Part shown: one piece after another, positions 1-8,766 of the stretch
How positions within the stretch are numbered: the stretch's first letter is position 1
How the letters are laid out: the number at the start of each line of letters is the position of its first letter
NCBI GenBank assembly: GCA_963744875.1
Contig: CAVUVQ010000002.1
Location: 676,514-740,513 of the forward strand
DNA from: JACDAE01 sp963744875
GTDB taxonomy: Bacteria; Chloroflexota; Ktedonobacteria; Ktedonobacterales; Ktedonobacteraceae
Direction of reading: 5' to 3'
DNA: 64,000 nt
Position numbers and translations under genes: made by a program
The notes under the pieces: model-generated
Told to the model about the DNA's origin: nothing
The model's input: only the letters and a program-made list of their open reading frames with translations
Databases searched by the model: none

Positions 1-91
1 TTCTAACCATCAGCCCAAATGGGTCAGGGGATTGGGATAATGTGGGGGCGCGGTTTACAAAGCCGAGAAGCGCCCACATACCCTCACCCAT

Positions 92-1651
92 TTAAAGCGT
101 CCAGGCGTTAAGGTGACCTGTAGCATTCTCGAATGGCTCACCGGCATTGCCATCGGGCATGTAGAGGATGCCGTTAGCAACGATGGGGCTGGCCCAGTGA
201 AACTGCCCAATCGGAGTTGACCAGACAATGGCTCCTGTCGTAGGATTGAGCGCTTGCAGGGTGTGAGTTGCCGTCGTTGCCGTATGCTCACCACCACCAA
301 CGGCGGCAAAGAGAATACCATTAGCAACAATAGCGGAGGTCGTCCAACCATTCTTCAAGACCCAACGCGTTACTAAACTCGGATTGCCAGCGCTGTCGAC
401 CACGTATTGTATCCCGGCAATGCCTTTATCGCCTGGGACAAAGAGCCAGATGCTTCCGTCTTTTGGATTGACCCACGAAGCTCCCTTAGAACGTATCAAT
501 CCACCTTGCGGCGCATTTATAATGCTGAGTTGTCCACCAAGGTTGCCTGGACCACCCTTGCCGCTTAAATTGGCGAGATTGTAAAGGCGCAATTTTGCGT
601 CTTTGCCGCCTGATACACCGAGATTGGGATACTTACTCTTCGGATTGGTCGGCAAAATGGTGATGTTGGTGCTTCCAATGTCACTGTCCGAAGCTACCGA
701 TGCTTTCCAATCGGTTGGTGTATAGCTATCAGAAGGATACCCACCCCCATTTTTGAGTACAGTATGCCCATCGGGAGGGAGTGCCAGCAAGCTTTGTACC
801 CAATCGATGCCAGCCTGGAACTGTGTGTATGTACCAGTTGTGACAAAAGTTTTATCCAGTGCCGGATCATAGACGGCACCAGGTCGTGACCACGGTTCGG
901 CACCACTCAATGTACAAGTTGGAGCACCGGGTGTGCCAAACAGCACATCAGGTTGGTTCGCACACACGGTATTAAACACATGTTTGGAACCAGTTCCAAG
1001 ATCGATCACGGTCTCGTGCCCCTTACCATACGCCTGGCTGGCATAGAGATAGCTCACGCCATCTTTTGCCGTAGCAATTGCCAGTTCTGAGGAAGCTTTT
1101 ATGTTTGCTGGCCCGATCTGTTCTGGCCATCCTCCGCCGATGACTTCTGTGCCATCGGCCACATTGACCTTATGGACTTTGCCATCCTCGACCCCGGCGC
1201 TATAGATATATTTTCGGTTAGGGTCAATCGCTGGAGCAGAATTTGTCAGGCCGGCCCCAACATTAAAAAATTTCGACCAGACCTGTACTCCCGTATGAGC
1301 ATCCATAGCAATGAGATGTCCACGTTCAGTCGTGACGAAGACAAGATCTCTGACTACTCCGCTCGCAGTTTTCACGTTTGTTAACAGGACAGGAGCACCA
1401 TCGGGCGAGGAAGGAAGGGCGACTTTGAAAAGCGCTTTGAGTTTTCCGACATTGGATAAATTAAGCGTTGTCTCCAGTGTATCGTCACCGCTTTTCTCTT
1501 CATTCAAGCTGAATTGGAGCCAATCGTACTTAGTGACCGCCTTGCTGGTCGTTGCCGCGTGGGTTGAGTGCCCGCTAAAATATGTTGCAGAGGCGACGAG
1601 CGAGCAGATAACAAGCCCAATCATGACCCATTTTACTGGGATGGTACGCAT
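92..1651 (-). CDS. Secreted PQQ/BamB-type beta-propeller protein
   Basis: 519 residues. The N-terminus is a signal peptide or anchor: a basic start then a hydrophobic run at about residues 9-25. The rest is built of beta-propeller blades of the PQQ-repeat type, seen in blade ends such as MDAHTGVQVW (residues 116-125) and LNPTTGAIVW (468-477). The family includes quinoprotein dehydrogenases and BamB-like scaffolds. I see no CxxCH haem motif and cannot name a substrate, so enzyme activity is not assigned. The start codon follows AAGGAGGACAACTT, a strong ribosome site that fixes it. The gene stands alone; its upstream neighbour is transcribed divergently. Confidence 0.8.
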   Translation of the reverse strand: MRTIPVKWVMIGLVICSLVASATYFSGHSTHAATTSKAVTKYDWLQFSLNEEKSGDDTLETTLNLSNVGKLKALFKVALPSSPDGAPVLLTNVKTASGVVRDLVFVTTERGHLIAMDAHTGVQVWSKFFNVGAGLTNSAPAIDPNRKYIYSAGVEDGKVHKVNVADGTEVIGGGWPEQIGPANIKASSELAIATAKDGVSYLYASQAYGKGHETVIDLGTGSKHVFNTVCANQPDVLFGTPGAPTCTLSGAEPWSRPGAVYDPALDKTFVTTGTYTQFQAGIDWVQSLLALPPDGHTVLKNGGGYPSDSYTPTDWKASVASDSDIGSTNITILPTNPKSKYPNLGVSGGKDAKLRLYNLANLSGKGGPGNLGGQLSIINAPQGGLIRSKGASWVNPKDGSIWLFVPGDKGIAGIQYVVDSAGNPSLVTRWVLKNGWTTSAIVANGILFAAVGGGEHTATTATHTLQALNPTTGAIVWSTPIGQFHWASPIVANGILYMPDGNAGEPFENATGHLNAWTL

Positions 1652-1919
1652 AAGTTGTCCTCCTTGACCAAATACTGTCTCTTGTTCCTAAAGAGAAGTG
1701 AAGAGCACCATTCCTACCAAAAACAGTGGATATGTTTGCCCAAAAAGAGAATACCATAGTTACGCATATATTGTCAACGAAGTTGACGATGCGTGCATAA
1801 GCCACTCGAGTCAAGTTTTAAAATCGTACAAAAAGAGCAATCATTGACGTAGTACATGCAGAGAAGATACACTAGATACACTACTTTTTTCTATTGAGGT
1901 CGCATAGAGAAGAGGATTT

Positions 1920-2783
1920 ATGGTGTCACGAGAACAGATACGCCTGCTCACCGCCGACGATGTACGGCTGATTGAGCGGCTGCTGCATACCTCTGAATAT
2001 ATCTACCAGCGATTCACCCTGGAAGAACTGCCGGGGCAACTGAAGCATTATCCAGCAGTTGGGGCATTTTCTGGTAATTCATTGTATGGCTTTCTGATCT
2101 CACAGGTACTCAGTTCTCCCTGTGCCTGGATTGGTGGCTTTGGCGTAAGTTGGACAGAAAGCACCAAATATTCCCGCGTTCTCAATCAACTTCTGGAGGA
2201 AATTTCGGCGTATCTCATTCTCTCCGGTGTGCGTTATCTCCATTATTCAGGGAACGACGCTGCACATGACTGGCTACGCAATACACTGCTGACACGCGGC
2301 TTTGTGCCGTATCGTCAGCTCTACTCCTACGATAAATACGATTTTCACGTGCCTACATCCGGTAACCAGCAAGTCACGATTCGCCCGGTCAGACTACTCA
2401 GCGATCTCCCTGCATTGCTAGGAATTGAGGAGGCGTGTTTCGAGGATCTCTGGCGCTATGATAGCACCGCATTTAGCGATATTGTGGCGACCCATCCCTA
2501 TTTTGTGGTTGCAGAATTAAATGGGCGGGTGGTGGGCTATCAGTTTAATACCATCGATGCTGATGCAGGTTACCTGGTGCGTATCGCCGTACATCCTTCG
2601 GTGAATAGACAGGGTATCGGCGCACGCTTGATGGCCGAAGCACTAAAGTTCTTCGCCAATGCACATGTTTCACGCGTTATGTTAAACACCCAGGATAACA
2701 ATACGCATGCCCATCGCCTGTATGAATGGTTTGGTTTTGTGCGTGTTGAGCAGATGGGTTTTGTTTTGCGCAAGAACCTCTAA
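1920..2783 (+). CDS. GNAT family N-acetyltransferase (two-domain)
   Basis: 287 residues. The C-terminal half is a typical GNAT fold: strand VRIAVHPSVN at 220-229, acetyl-CoA loop RQGIGA at 230-235, and a final block with NTHAHRLYEWFGF, the usual GNAT ending. The N-terminal 140 residues look like a second, degenerate GNAT-like domain. The acceptor is unknown. ATG follows AGAGGATTT. Its stop overlaps by four bases the stop of the convergent cyclase gene, so the two messages must end inside each other. Confidence 0.8.
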   Translation: MVSREQIRLLTADDVRLIERLLHTSEYIYQRFTLEELPGQLKHYPAVGAFSGNSLYGFLISQVLSSPCAWIGGFGVSWTESTKYSRVLNQLLEEISAYLILSGVRYLHYSGNDAAHDWLRNTLLTRGFVPYRQLYSYDKYDFHVPTSGNQQVTIRPVRLLSDLPALLGIEEACFEDLWRYDSTAFSDIVATHPYFVVAELNGRVVGYQFNTIDADAGYLVRIAVHPSVNRQGIGARLMAEALKFFANAHVSRVMLNTQDNNTHAHRLYEWFGFVRVEQMGFVLRKNL

Positions 2784-4720
2784 TTGTTCACCAGTCCCAC
2801 CAGGCAATGGACATTAAGTGGGACCGACTTGTTTTTAACCTGCATCGAGAAGGGCTTGCTGACCCTCACCTGGCGATAGACCTGGATGTAGGTTGAATCG
2901 TTCAGGTAAATGTTATTGTCCGTGGCATTATTTTGCAGGCGTGACGCAACGTTGACCACATCCCCAATGGCGGTATAGTTCTGCAGGCGTTCCTGTGATC
3001 CCACATTGCCCACGGTTGCCAGACCTGTATTGACGCCAATGCCATAGCGCACAATTGTTTCCTGTGGTTGCGAATATTGATACTGCTCCACAGCTTGCCG
3101 CATCTTCCAGGCCGAGCGCACTGCTCGTAATGCGTGATCTTTTTGTTCCAGTGGCGCATTGAAGATAGCCATCAATGCATCGCCCTGGAAGGCTGTGATC
3201 GTCCCTTTTTCGTCCCAGATGGCCTCGCACATAATCTGGAGATAGCGATTGATCAGGTTCATCACGGCTTCCGGGGCCATGCGCTCGCTTAAGCTTGTGT
3301 AGCCACGGATGTCGGCGAAGACGACCGAGATCTCTTTGGTCTCGCCACCGAGGTTAAGGGCCATGGGATTTTTGATCAACTGGTCTACTACATTTGGATG
3401 GACGTAGCGTTCAAACAGGCGACGAATCCGTTTCGCCTGGGCCTCCGAGCGTTTCAGTTCGGTACGATCATCGATCACCAGCGCCATACCGATATCCGTT
3501 CCCTGCGAATCGTGCAGTGAGGACACGGAACAGCTTAGATTGATCTTGCCTTCACGACCAGGAAGTTGACAATCAACATCGTGCGGTACAGAAGTCGTAT
3601 ATTCTTGCGGCAAAGGCGTGTTGTGTAAGAGGTCAGCCAATCCAGCCTGGGGTATGGACTTGAACGCTTCCTGGTAATGTTTGCCGATAACGGTATCAGG
3701 ATTGAGCGTAAGAATAATACTGGCGGCGGCATTGAATGTCGTAATGATGCCAGCGGAATCCGTCGTAATGATGCCATTGGCGACGGAACCGAAGATGTTA
3801 TCCATATAGCGCTTGTCTTCTTTGACCTGCTGGATTGCTATATTGAGATCGGCAAAGAGGCGTGCATTATCGATGGCGATGGCGGCTTGATTGCAGAAGG
3901 CCAGCAGCAGATCGCGATGTTTGGGACCGAAGAGGTGTGCGTTGATGCGACTATCAACGTAGACCGCGCCGATGCACGTTGTGCGTACGATCAGGGGGGC
4001 GCACATAACGGAGCGGATACCGAAGTTCACGATGCTTTCCATTCCCTGCAACGATTTGTCGGTTTGTGCATCATCGGTCAGGATCGGCTCGCGTGTGCTG
4101 ATGACGCGCATGACGGTGCTGCGACTGATCTGTGCGGTGGCGAACTCGCTTTCGGGGATCGTGTGTGCTTTTTTGTCGCGTGCCATCCTGAATTCTGGCT
4201 GTCCCGTGATGGGATGGACCAGCATCAAGAAGCCACGATCGGCGCTGACGAATTCGATGACGCGATCCATCACCAGGCGCAAGACTTCATCAAATTCCAG
4301 GGTTGAATTAAGGGCGCGAGCGATTTCGTAGAGGATGCTGAGTTCATTGCGTTCCTGTTTCAGGTGCGAAATACTGGTTGCCAGAGCTTCGCGCTCACGG
4401 TCAAACTTTGTGGAAGGTGTCGTGGACGAGTCTCCATTCGACTGAGCGGGAGCCTGCAATTTTTGCGCAATACTTTGTAGCGAGAGATCCAGTTTACCCA
4501 ATTCCATATCGACGGAGCGACTGACATTGAGTGCGTCGCTGAGGAGAGCAACGCGTGGATTATCCATCTCGCCAGCATAGCGGCCCTCAACCGCAATTTC
4601 TAGCTTACGAGCATGTTCATGTAGTGTGCGTGAAAGACCCACCAGCCTTTCACCTAGCAAGCGTAGATCATTAGCAGTATTCCGTGTCGAATCAAGCGAC
4701 GATGTCACGACTTCCTCCAT
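2780..4720 (-). CDS. GAF-PAS class III nucleotide cyclase
   Basis: 646 residues, no membrane segments. Order: coiled-coil start (about 10-135), GAF domain (about 140-290), PAS domain (about 305-420), short helical linker, class III adenylate/guanylate cyclase domain (about 462-640). Metal-binding aspartates are present in FADIRGYT (D470) and GDALMAIF (D514), and the transition-state pair appears in VNVASR (N590, R594). The purine-selecting lysine usually two residues before the xGD motif is alanine (A510 in TAFQGD), while the partner aspartate in AIGD (D587) is kept, so substrate choice cannot be read from the sequence. Probably a soluble sensor making cAMP or a related messenger. Confidence 0.88.
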   Translation of the reverse strand: MEEVVTSSLDSTRNTANDLRLLGERLVGLSRTLHEHARKLEIAVEGRYAGEMDNPRVALLSDALNVSRSVDMELGKLDLSLQSIAQKLQAPAQSNGDSSTTPSTKFDREREALATSISHLKQERNELSILYEIARALNSTLEFDEVLRLVMDRVIEFVSADRGFLMLVHPITGQPEFRMARDKKAHTIPESEFATAQISRSTVMRVISTREPILTDDAQTDKSLQGMESIVNFGIRSVMCAPLIVRTTCIGAVYVDSRINAHLFGPKHRDLLLAFCNQAAIAIDNARLFADLNIAIQQVKEDKRYMDNIFGSVANGIITTDSAGIITTFNAAASIILTLNPDTVIGKHYQEAFKSIPQAGLADLLHNTPLPQEYTTSVPHDVDCQLPGREGKINLSCSVSSLHDSQGTDIGMALVIDDRTELKRSEAQAKRIRRLFERYVHPNVVDQLIKNPMALNLGGETKEISVVFADIRGYTSLSERMAPEAVMNLINRYLQIMCEAIWDEKGTITAFQGDALMAIFNAPLEQKDHALRAVRSAWKMRQAVEQYQYSQPQETIVRYGIGVNTGLATVGNVGSQERLQNYTAIGDVVNVASRLQNNATDNNIYLNDSTYIQVYRQVRVSKPFSMQVKNKSVPLNVHCLVGLVNN

Positions 4721-4922
4721 CTAAGTATACAGAGGGGTAGAGAAAAGGCGTTTCTGTGCAACTCCCCCAGGTATGGACGTGTTAGTTCTGGAGCGCATCC
4801 CTGCTACAGACATTCTGCTAAAAAGACGGCAGATACAAAAAGATAAGCATGCGCTCTCGTATTGTATATACGTGCATGCTTACCCATTATAGCACAGAGA
4901 TTTCCAAAAGGTTAACGAAATT

Positions 4923-5822
4923 CTATACGCCATGTTCTTGCAGGTATTGCTTAAAGGACAGCGGTGTAAAGCCGAAGTCACGCTCAACAGCGTTGAGATC
5001 GGTGATATTATCGTAGGAGAAAAGGGTCATGGCTGCTTTTGTTAGTGGTGGTTTAGGCAGGACAGCTTCCATCACAGCCGCGCCGATGCCAACCAGCGGT
5101 GTGGGAGCATAGATTTTGGGGCGACGTGTGCCCATCGCATGCAGCAAAAGATCGTAAATCTGGCTAAACGAATAGTATTCAGGGCCACCGATAGTATAAA
5201 TGTGTCCGTTTGTACGCGTAGGGTCTTCCAGCACCTTCATGATCACTGTCACGACATCCTCGACATAGATGGGCTGAAACTCAGTTTTGCCGCCGCCAAT
5301 AAGGGGCGCGACGGGAGCCGTACGTAGTAGATCGACCAATCCCTTGATGAACGAAGCGTCTTTGCCAAAGAGCACGGATGGCCGAATAATGGTCCAGTTG
5401 AGGCCGCTATCGATCAGCATTTTCTCGGCCAGGAAGCGTCCCTCCATATAGGTGCCGGGCTTGTCGGGCTTTGTGCCCAGGCCGCTGAGTTCAATGATAC
5501 GCTGCACGCCAGCATCTTTAGCGGCTGCAATGAGATTTGAAGTGCCATGTACATTGGTCTCTTCATAGTAATGGCTTGACAATGCTTTGCGATCAGCGGT
5601 GATAAATGCTGTGTGGATGATCGTATCGATGCCCTGGACGGCGGCCTTGATGAGAGAGGGTTGGGTGGTATCGCCGTGCACAAAATCAACCTTGTCGGCT
5701 GGTAAAATTGTAGCGGCCCGATTGGGATCACGTACAAGGCAGCGTGGGCGTTCGCCCTGAGCTACGAGTTGGTTGACTAGATGGCGTCCAATATAGCCTG
5801 TGGCTCCAGTAACTAAGATCAT
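4923..5822 (-). CDS. NAD(P)-binding SDR / NmrA-like epimerase family protein
   Basis: 299 residues from the chosen start. The N-terminal Rossmann motif TGATGYIG lies at residues 5-12, and the sequence resembles the atypical SDR group that holds NDUFA9-like and NmrA-like proteins. The classical YxxxK pair is not clear, so this may be a redox-sensing or electron-transfer-associated member rather than a dehydrogenase. An upstream in-frame start exists at 5924, but the ATG at 5822 is preceded by AGGAGCAACTACC and places the Rossmann strand at the very N-terminus, as in homologues. Confidence 0.82.
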   Translation of the reverse strand: MILVTGATGYIGRHLVNQLVAQGERPRCLVRDPNRAATILPADKVDFVHGDTTQPSLIKAAVQGIDTIIHTAFITADRKALSSHYYEETNVHGTSNLIAAAKDAGVQRIIELSGLGTKPDKPGTYMEGRFLAEKMLIDSGLNWTIIRPSVLFGKDASFIKGLVDLLRTAPVAPLIGGGKTEFQPIYVEDVVTVIMKVLEDPTRTNGHIYTIGGPEYYSFSQIYDLLLHAMGTRRPKIYAPTPLVGIGAAVMEAVLPKPPLTKAAMTLFSYDNITDLNAVERDFGFTPLSFKQYLQEHGV

Positions 5823-6285
5823 GGTAGTTGCTCCTGATTTCGATTTATGTTGTGTATTTATGGTAGAGACGTTCAGGATGGATAGGAATGGGTAAGGATA
5901 AATATGTATTTTGAGTATACGCATCCTTGAAATGGATTGCTAGAGGGTAAAGACATGATTAAAAGGGTGAGTAGACACATGTGTTTATGTGTATGGTGCC
6001 GCGAATGGAGTTTGTGGAATGTAACAAGATGGTGTAGGGGTGCCCTTCAGAAACCCGTCGCGGGAACGATCGCGCCGCATGGCAACACCCTCACCCGGCG
6101 TGCTCTTCATCGTCAACCTCCACCCGCAATAGCCAACAATGCACTATGTGTCAACAACCCTCCACCAGCCCCGATCGTGGAACTATTGCTAATGACGTAT
6201 CATTGCTTTTAGAAATATAGGCATGCAAATACGTCTGTGTTATACTTGAAACTCAAAATAAGGGAAAGAGGATCTGACCCACGAT
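5823..6285. other. 463-bp intergenic region with a kinase-gene remnant
   Basis: Divergent gap between the SDR gene and the WD40 gene. It holds a short stretch homologous to the end of the histidine kinase gene at 8763-11123 (see 6064-6190) and a half copy of the local palindrome family (GTAGGGGTGCCC near 6034). I see no intact gene. Confidence 0.6.
6064..6190 (-). pseudogene. Remnant of a histidine kinase ATPase C-terminus
   Basis: Read on the minus strand this stretch gives GGGLLTHSALLAIAGGGL followed by a PGEGVA-type ending. It aligns with the last 35 or so codons of the intact kinase at 8763-11123 (GGGLLTHSALLAIAGGSL). The DNA is also clearly similar over roughly 110 bases, so this is a decayed duplicate or recombination scar. 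No start and no upstream domains remain. Confidence 0.65.
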
Positions 6286-7774
6286 ATGTTCTTTTTATTA
6301 AATCCCTATACAACACCTTCCCTGCTCGCCTTGATTGGTAGCGTTATTGTGGTTGCCCTTGTAGCAAGGAAGGATGCGTTCGTTAAGCGGCGCGTGGTCA
6401 GGGCGGGTTTCACAGCCGTCTTTGTCACGTTGTTTGTCGCGGTGCTGGTGTATTTTTGGACGACATGGTCATGGACGATGCTGGTCTTAAGACAGGACTT
6501 TCATACAGAGCGCATCCTCTATGGCTCACGACCGGTTATTTTGCTTCATCTTGCAGCGGATCTGGCTCGCGTATTGTTCGCGGTTCCGTGGTTCCCCAGT
6601 GGTGTTATAGGTGGCATTGTTGGGTTTGGTAGTGGCATTCTGGTGGGGATAGTTCGTGGCCGACGTGCGCAAGCAACCGCCGTGGTTACGCCTGTGCGAC
6701 TACCCAGACGTGCACTTTTACTGGGTGGCCCGGTCGCTCTCGGGTTGCTGGTTCTGCCCGGTGTTGTGTGGACGGTTTTCCGTGTTCGTAGTGGTATTGG
6801 CACTTTTCCGTCAGCTTCGCCCCGCCTGTCCACACCAGGATCAAAGTTCTCGCCGCCAGTGCGACAGGTCAATTCGGTTGCGCTTTCGCCCGATGGGGGT
6901 CGTGTTGCCTTTGGAGGAAGCAATGGTCTTTTGCAGGTCTGGGATGTTCGGCACCAGAAGTTGCTTTTCACACGCCGCAGTCCAACCAATCTGATTGAAA
7001 GCGTGGGCTGGTCGCCCGATGGGAAGTCGATTGCTTCATCAGGTGGAGTGGTACTCAATATCTGGGATGCTCAAAGTGGTGCTCTGCTTATTACCTATAA
7101 GGGTACTGGTTCCTCATATGATCTTTTTCCTCTGGTATGGTCGCCCGATGGGAAGTTAATCGCCGCCAGTGAGTACTGGGCAGGGAGGTTGTATGTCTGG
7201 AGTGTTACAGATGCTGCCCTTCTCTATACCTGTGATGGTACAACCGCGAGCTGGTCTCCTGATGGTCGCTATCTTGTTACTGGCAGTGGACCCGAAGGTC
7301 CTCTGGTTGCCTGGGTGAGAGATGCCCACACAGGTAATTTGCTTTTTACCTACCAGGGTCTCTCACAAGGCATCGTCAGGGGGAGGAGCAAACTTTTCTG
7401 ATATCATGGCCTGGTCCCCTGATAGCAAGCGGATCGCATTGGGAGTTGCCGATACTGTGCACATCTGGGATGCTCTCGACGGAGGGCACCTCAAGCGGTA
7501 TCAGGTTCCCAATCTCGGTGCACTGATCTGGTTGCCTGGTAGTGAGGTGATTGTGACTGGAGACGATAGCGGAGGAGTCAAGAGTTGGAATGTTACGGAT
7601 GGTCATACGGTTCACACCTACAGACAGGTTGATATGAATGTTGTGTCGCGCATCTGGGCTTTGACCTGTACACCAGATGGAAAATACCTTGCCGCTGGTT
7701 TTCTCGAAAATATCGTCCAGGTCTGGGAGACGCAGAGTGGGAAGATGCTCTTTCAGTATAAAGCAGCGTCTTGA
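6286..7774 (+). pseudogene. Membrane-anchored WD40-repeat protein, frameshifted
   Basis: The first reading frame (6286-7401) starts with hydrophobic membrane segments at about residues 5-23, 38-60 and 95-120, plus another near 150. WD40 blades follow, marked by SPDGK/SPDGR strands and W-D ends (SPDGGRVAFGG, WSPDGKSIASSG, WSPDGKLIAAS). It stops at 7401. The WD40 sequence continues one frame over to 7774 (AWSPDSKRIALGVADTVHIWD and later blades). The switch falls at a run of five G at 7379-7383; removing one G joins the frames perfectly. Either a recent pseudogene or an indel in the consensus. Intact it would be about 495 residues, a cell-surface or membrane scaffold of unknown role. Confidence 0.75.
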
Positions 7775-7789
7775 CACCTGTGTACTGGT

Positions 7790-7825
7790 GACACTCCGCA
7801 AGACCCCCAATACTTGCGGAGTGTC
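7790..7825. terminator. Hairpin between convergent genes
   Basis: Perfect 13-bp stem GACACTCCGCAAG / CTTGCGGAGTGTC with a 10-base loop, lying just after the WD40 gene and before the end of the convergent secreted protein gene. No clear T run, so it may act as a bidirectional transcript-end hairpin. Confidence 0.6.
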
Positions 7826-7855
7826 AGTCTGAGGTTAATTGCCCCCTATGAGTTT

Positions 7856-8470
7856 TTAAATGGGTGGGACACCAGTCAGCCAGAAGCGTACATTATCGGA
7901 CATGTGGCCGTTTGTGATCTGACTTTGGAGCCAATAGACGCCATTCCTGTAATTATTGATGTCCGCTGTGCCTGGATTGTTGAGGCCGGTCTGACCGTCG
8001 CGTTGACCCCCAAACCACTTGTATAATCCGTAATGGTTCTGGCTAGTGTGCAGGCATTGGATATCCCAGCTCAGGTTGCTGTTGAGAGCGGCACCTGCAT
8101 TATAAGAGCCGGACCCATAGCTCTGATATTGGGAAACCGATGTTCTGAGCATATACCAGTTCTGCTTGAAGATGCCAAAATTGGCCGCATCGCCGCTTTT
8201 ACCATCTCCATATGTATAATTGGCTTGCATGGTTTCCGTTTCCATCATCGCAATGGCAAGGTCAAGTGAGTTACCACCCGTGTTTAAAATCTGTTGCTTA
8301 CGAGCACCAAGTCCGGGGACATTATACGAGCCACATGTTGAGGGGCAGCTTGCCGCTCTGACCACGGTGGATGACCGTGCCATGTTGAGCGTGCTGAATG
8401 TTGCAATACAGCAGAACGTTAGTGCGATAAAGACGAACCTCGTTGTTTGAAAGCGTCCTTTGCTTCCCAT
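7856..8470 (-). CDS. Small secreted protein resembling GH134 beta-mannanase
   Basis: 204 residues from the chosen start. A signal peptide covers about the first 40 residues (hydrophobic FVFIALTFCCIATF). The mature part has a conserved block, LAIAMMETETMQANYTYGD, then GDAANFGIFKQNWYMLR. This resembles, from memory, the lysozyme-fold beta-1,4-mannanases of family GH134. The spacing between the glutamate of METETM and the aspartate of YTYGD is 12 residues, equal to the E45/D57 acid-base pair reported for the Streptomyces enzyme. That makes mannan hydrolysis outside the cell the best guess; the assignment rests on recall, not a search. ATG at 8470 follows GAAGGAGAAACT. Confidence 0.55.
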   Translation of the reverse strand: MGSKGRFQTTRFVFIALTFCCIATFSTLNMARSSTVVRAASCPSTCGSYNVPGLGARKQQILNTGGNSLDLAIAMMETETMQANYTYGDGKSGDAANFGIFKQNWYMLRTSVSQYQSYGSGSYNAGAALNSNLSWDIQCLHTSQNHYGLYKWFGGQRDGQTGLNNPGTADINNYRNGVYWLQSQITNGHMSDNVRFWLTGVPPI

Positions 8471-8680
8471 AGTTTCTCCTTCGAGCATTCCTTAGCTCAT
8501 TCCTAGAAGGGCTGGATCGTACGAACTACTAATTATACAGAAACAGAGAGAGGCAGAATCTCTCGTGTCATCGTTTCTGTACGATTACTTTCATGTTGAT
8601 GAAATTCATGGTAAATTTTATAAATTTCATCGAAACAGGTTCATGAATTATATAACATTTTGGAGTTGGTATTGTCAATG

Positions 8681-8766
8681 GTAGGGATCAGGTTGTACCG
8701 CGTCTGCGATTGATTAAATTGGGGGGTATTCCATGAATGGCGGACGCGATGCAATCGAGTTCCTAC
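8681..8766. repeat. Degenerate copy of the GTAGGGACC palindrome
   Basis: Left end GTAGGGATCAGG and right end CGAGTTCCTAC, with imperfectly matching arms containing CCGCGTCTGCGATTGAT and TGAATGGCGGACGCGAT. The same arm sequence occurs in near-perfect form at 14611-14706. The right arm includes the stop codon of the kinase gene that ends at 8763. Confidence 0.7.

Noticed and set aside
3677..4306. 209-codon plus-strand frame opposite the GAF part of the cyclase
   Set aside because: Shadow; the minus-strand protein has intact GAF, PAS and cyclase motifs.
5937..6212. 91-codon plus-strand frame
   Set aside because: The sequence is the complement of a kinase-gene remnant; no independent support.
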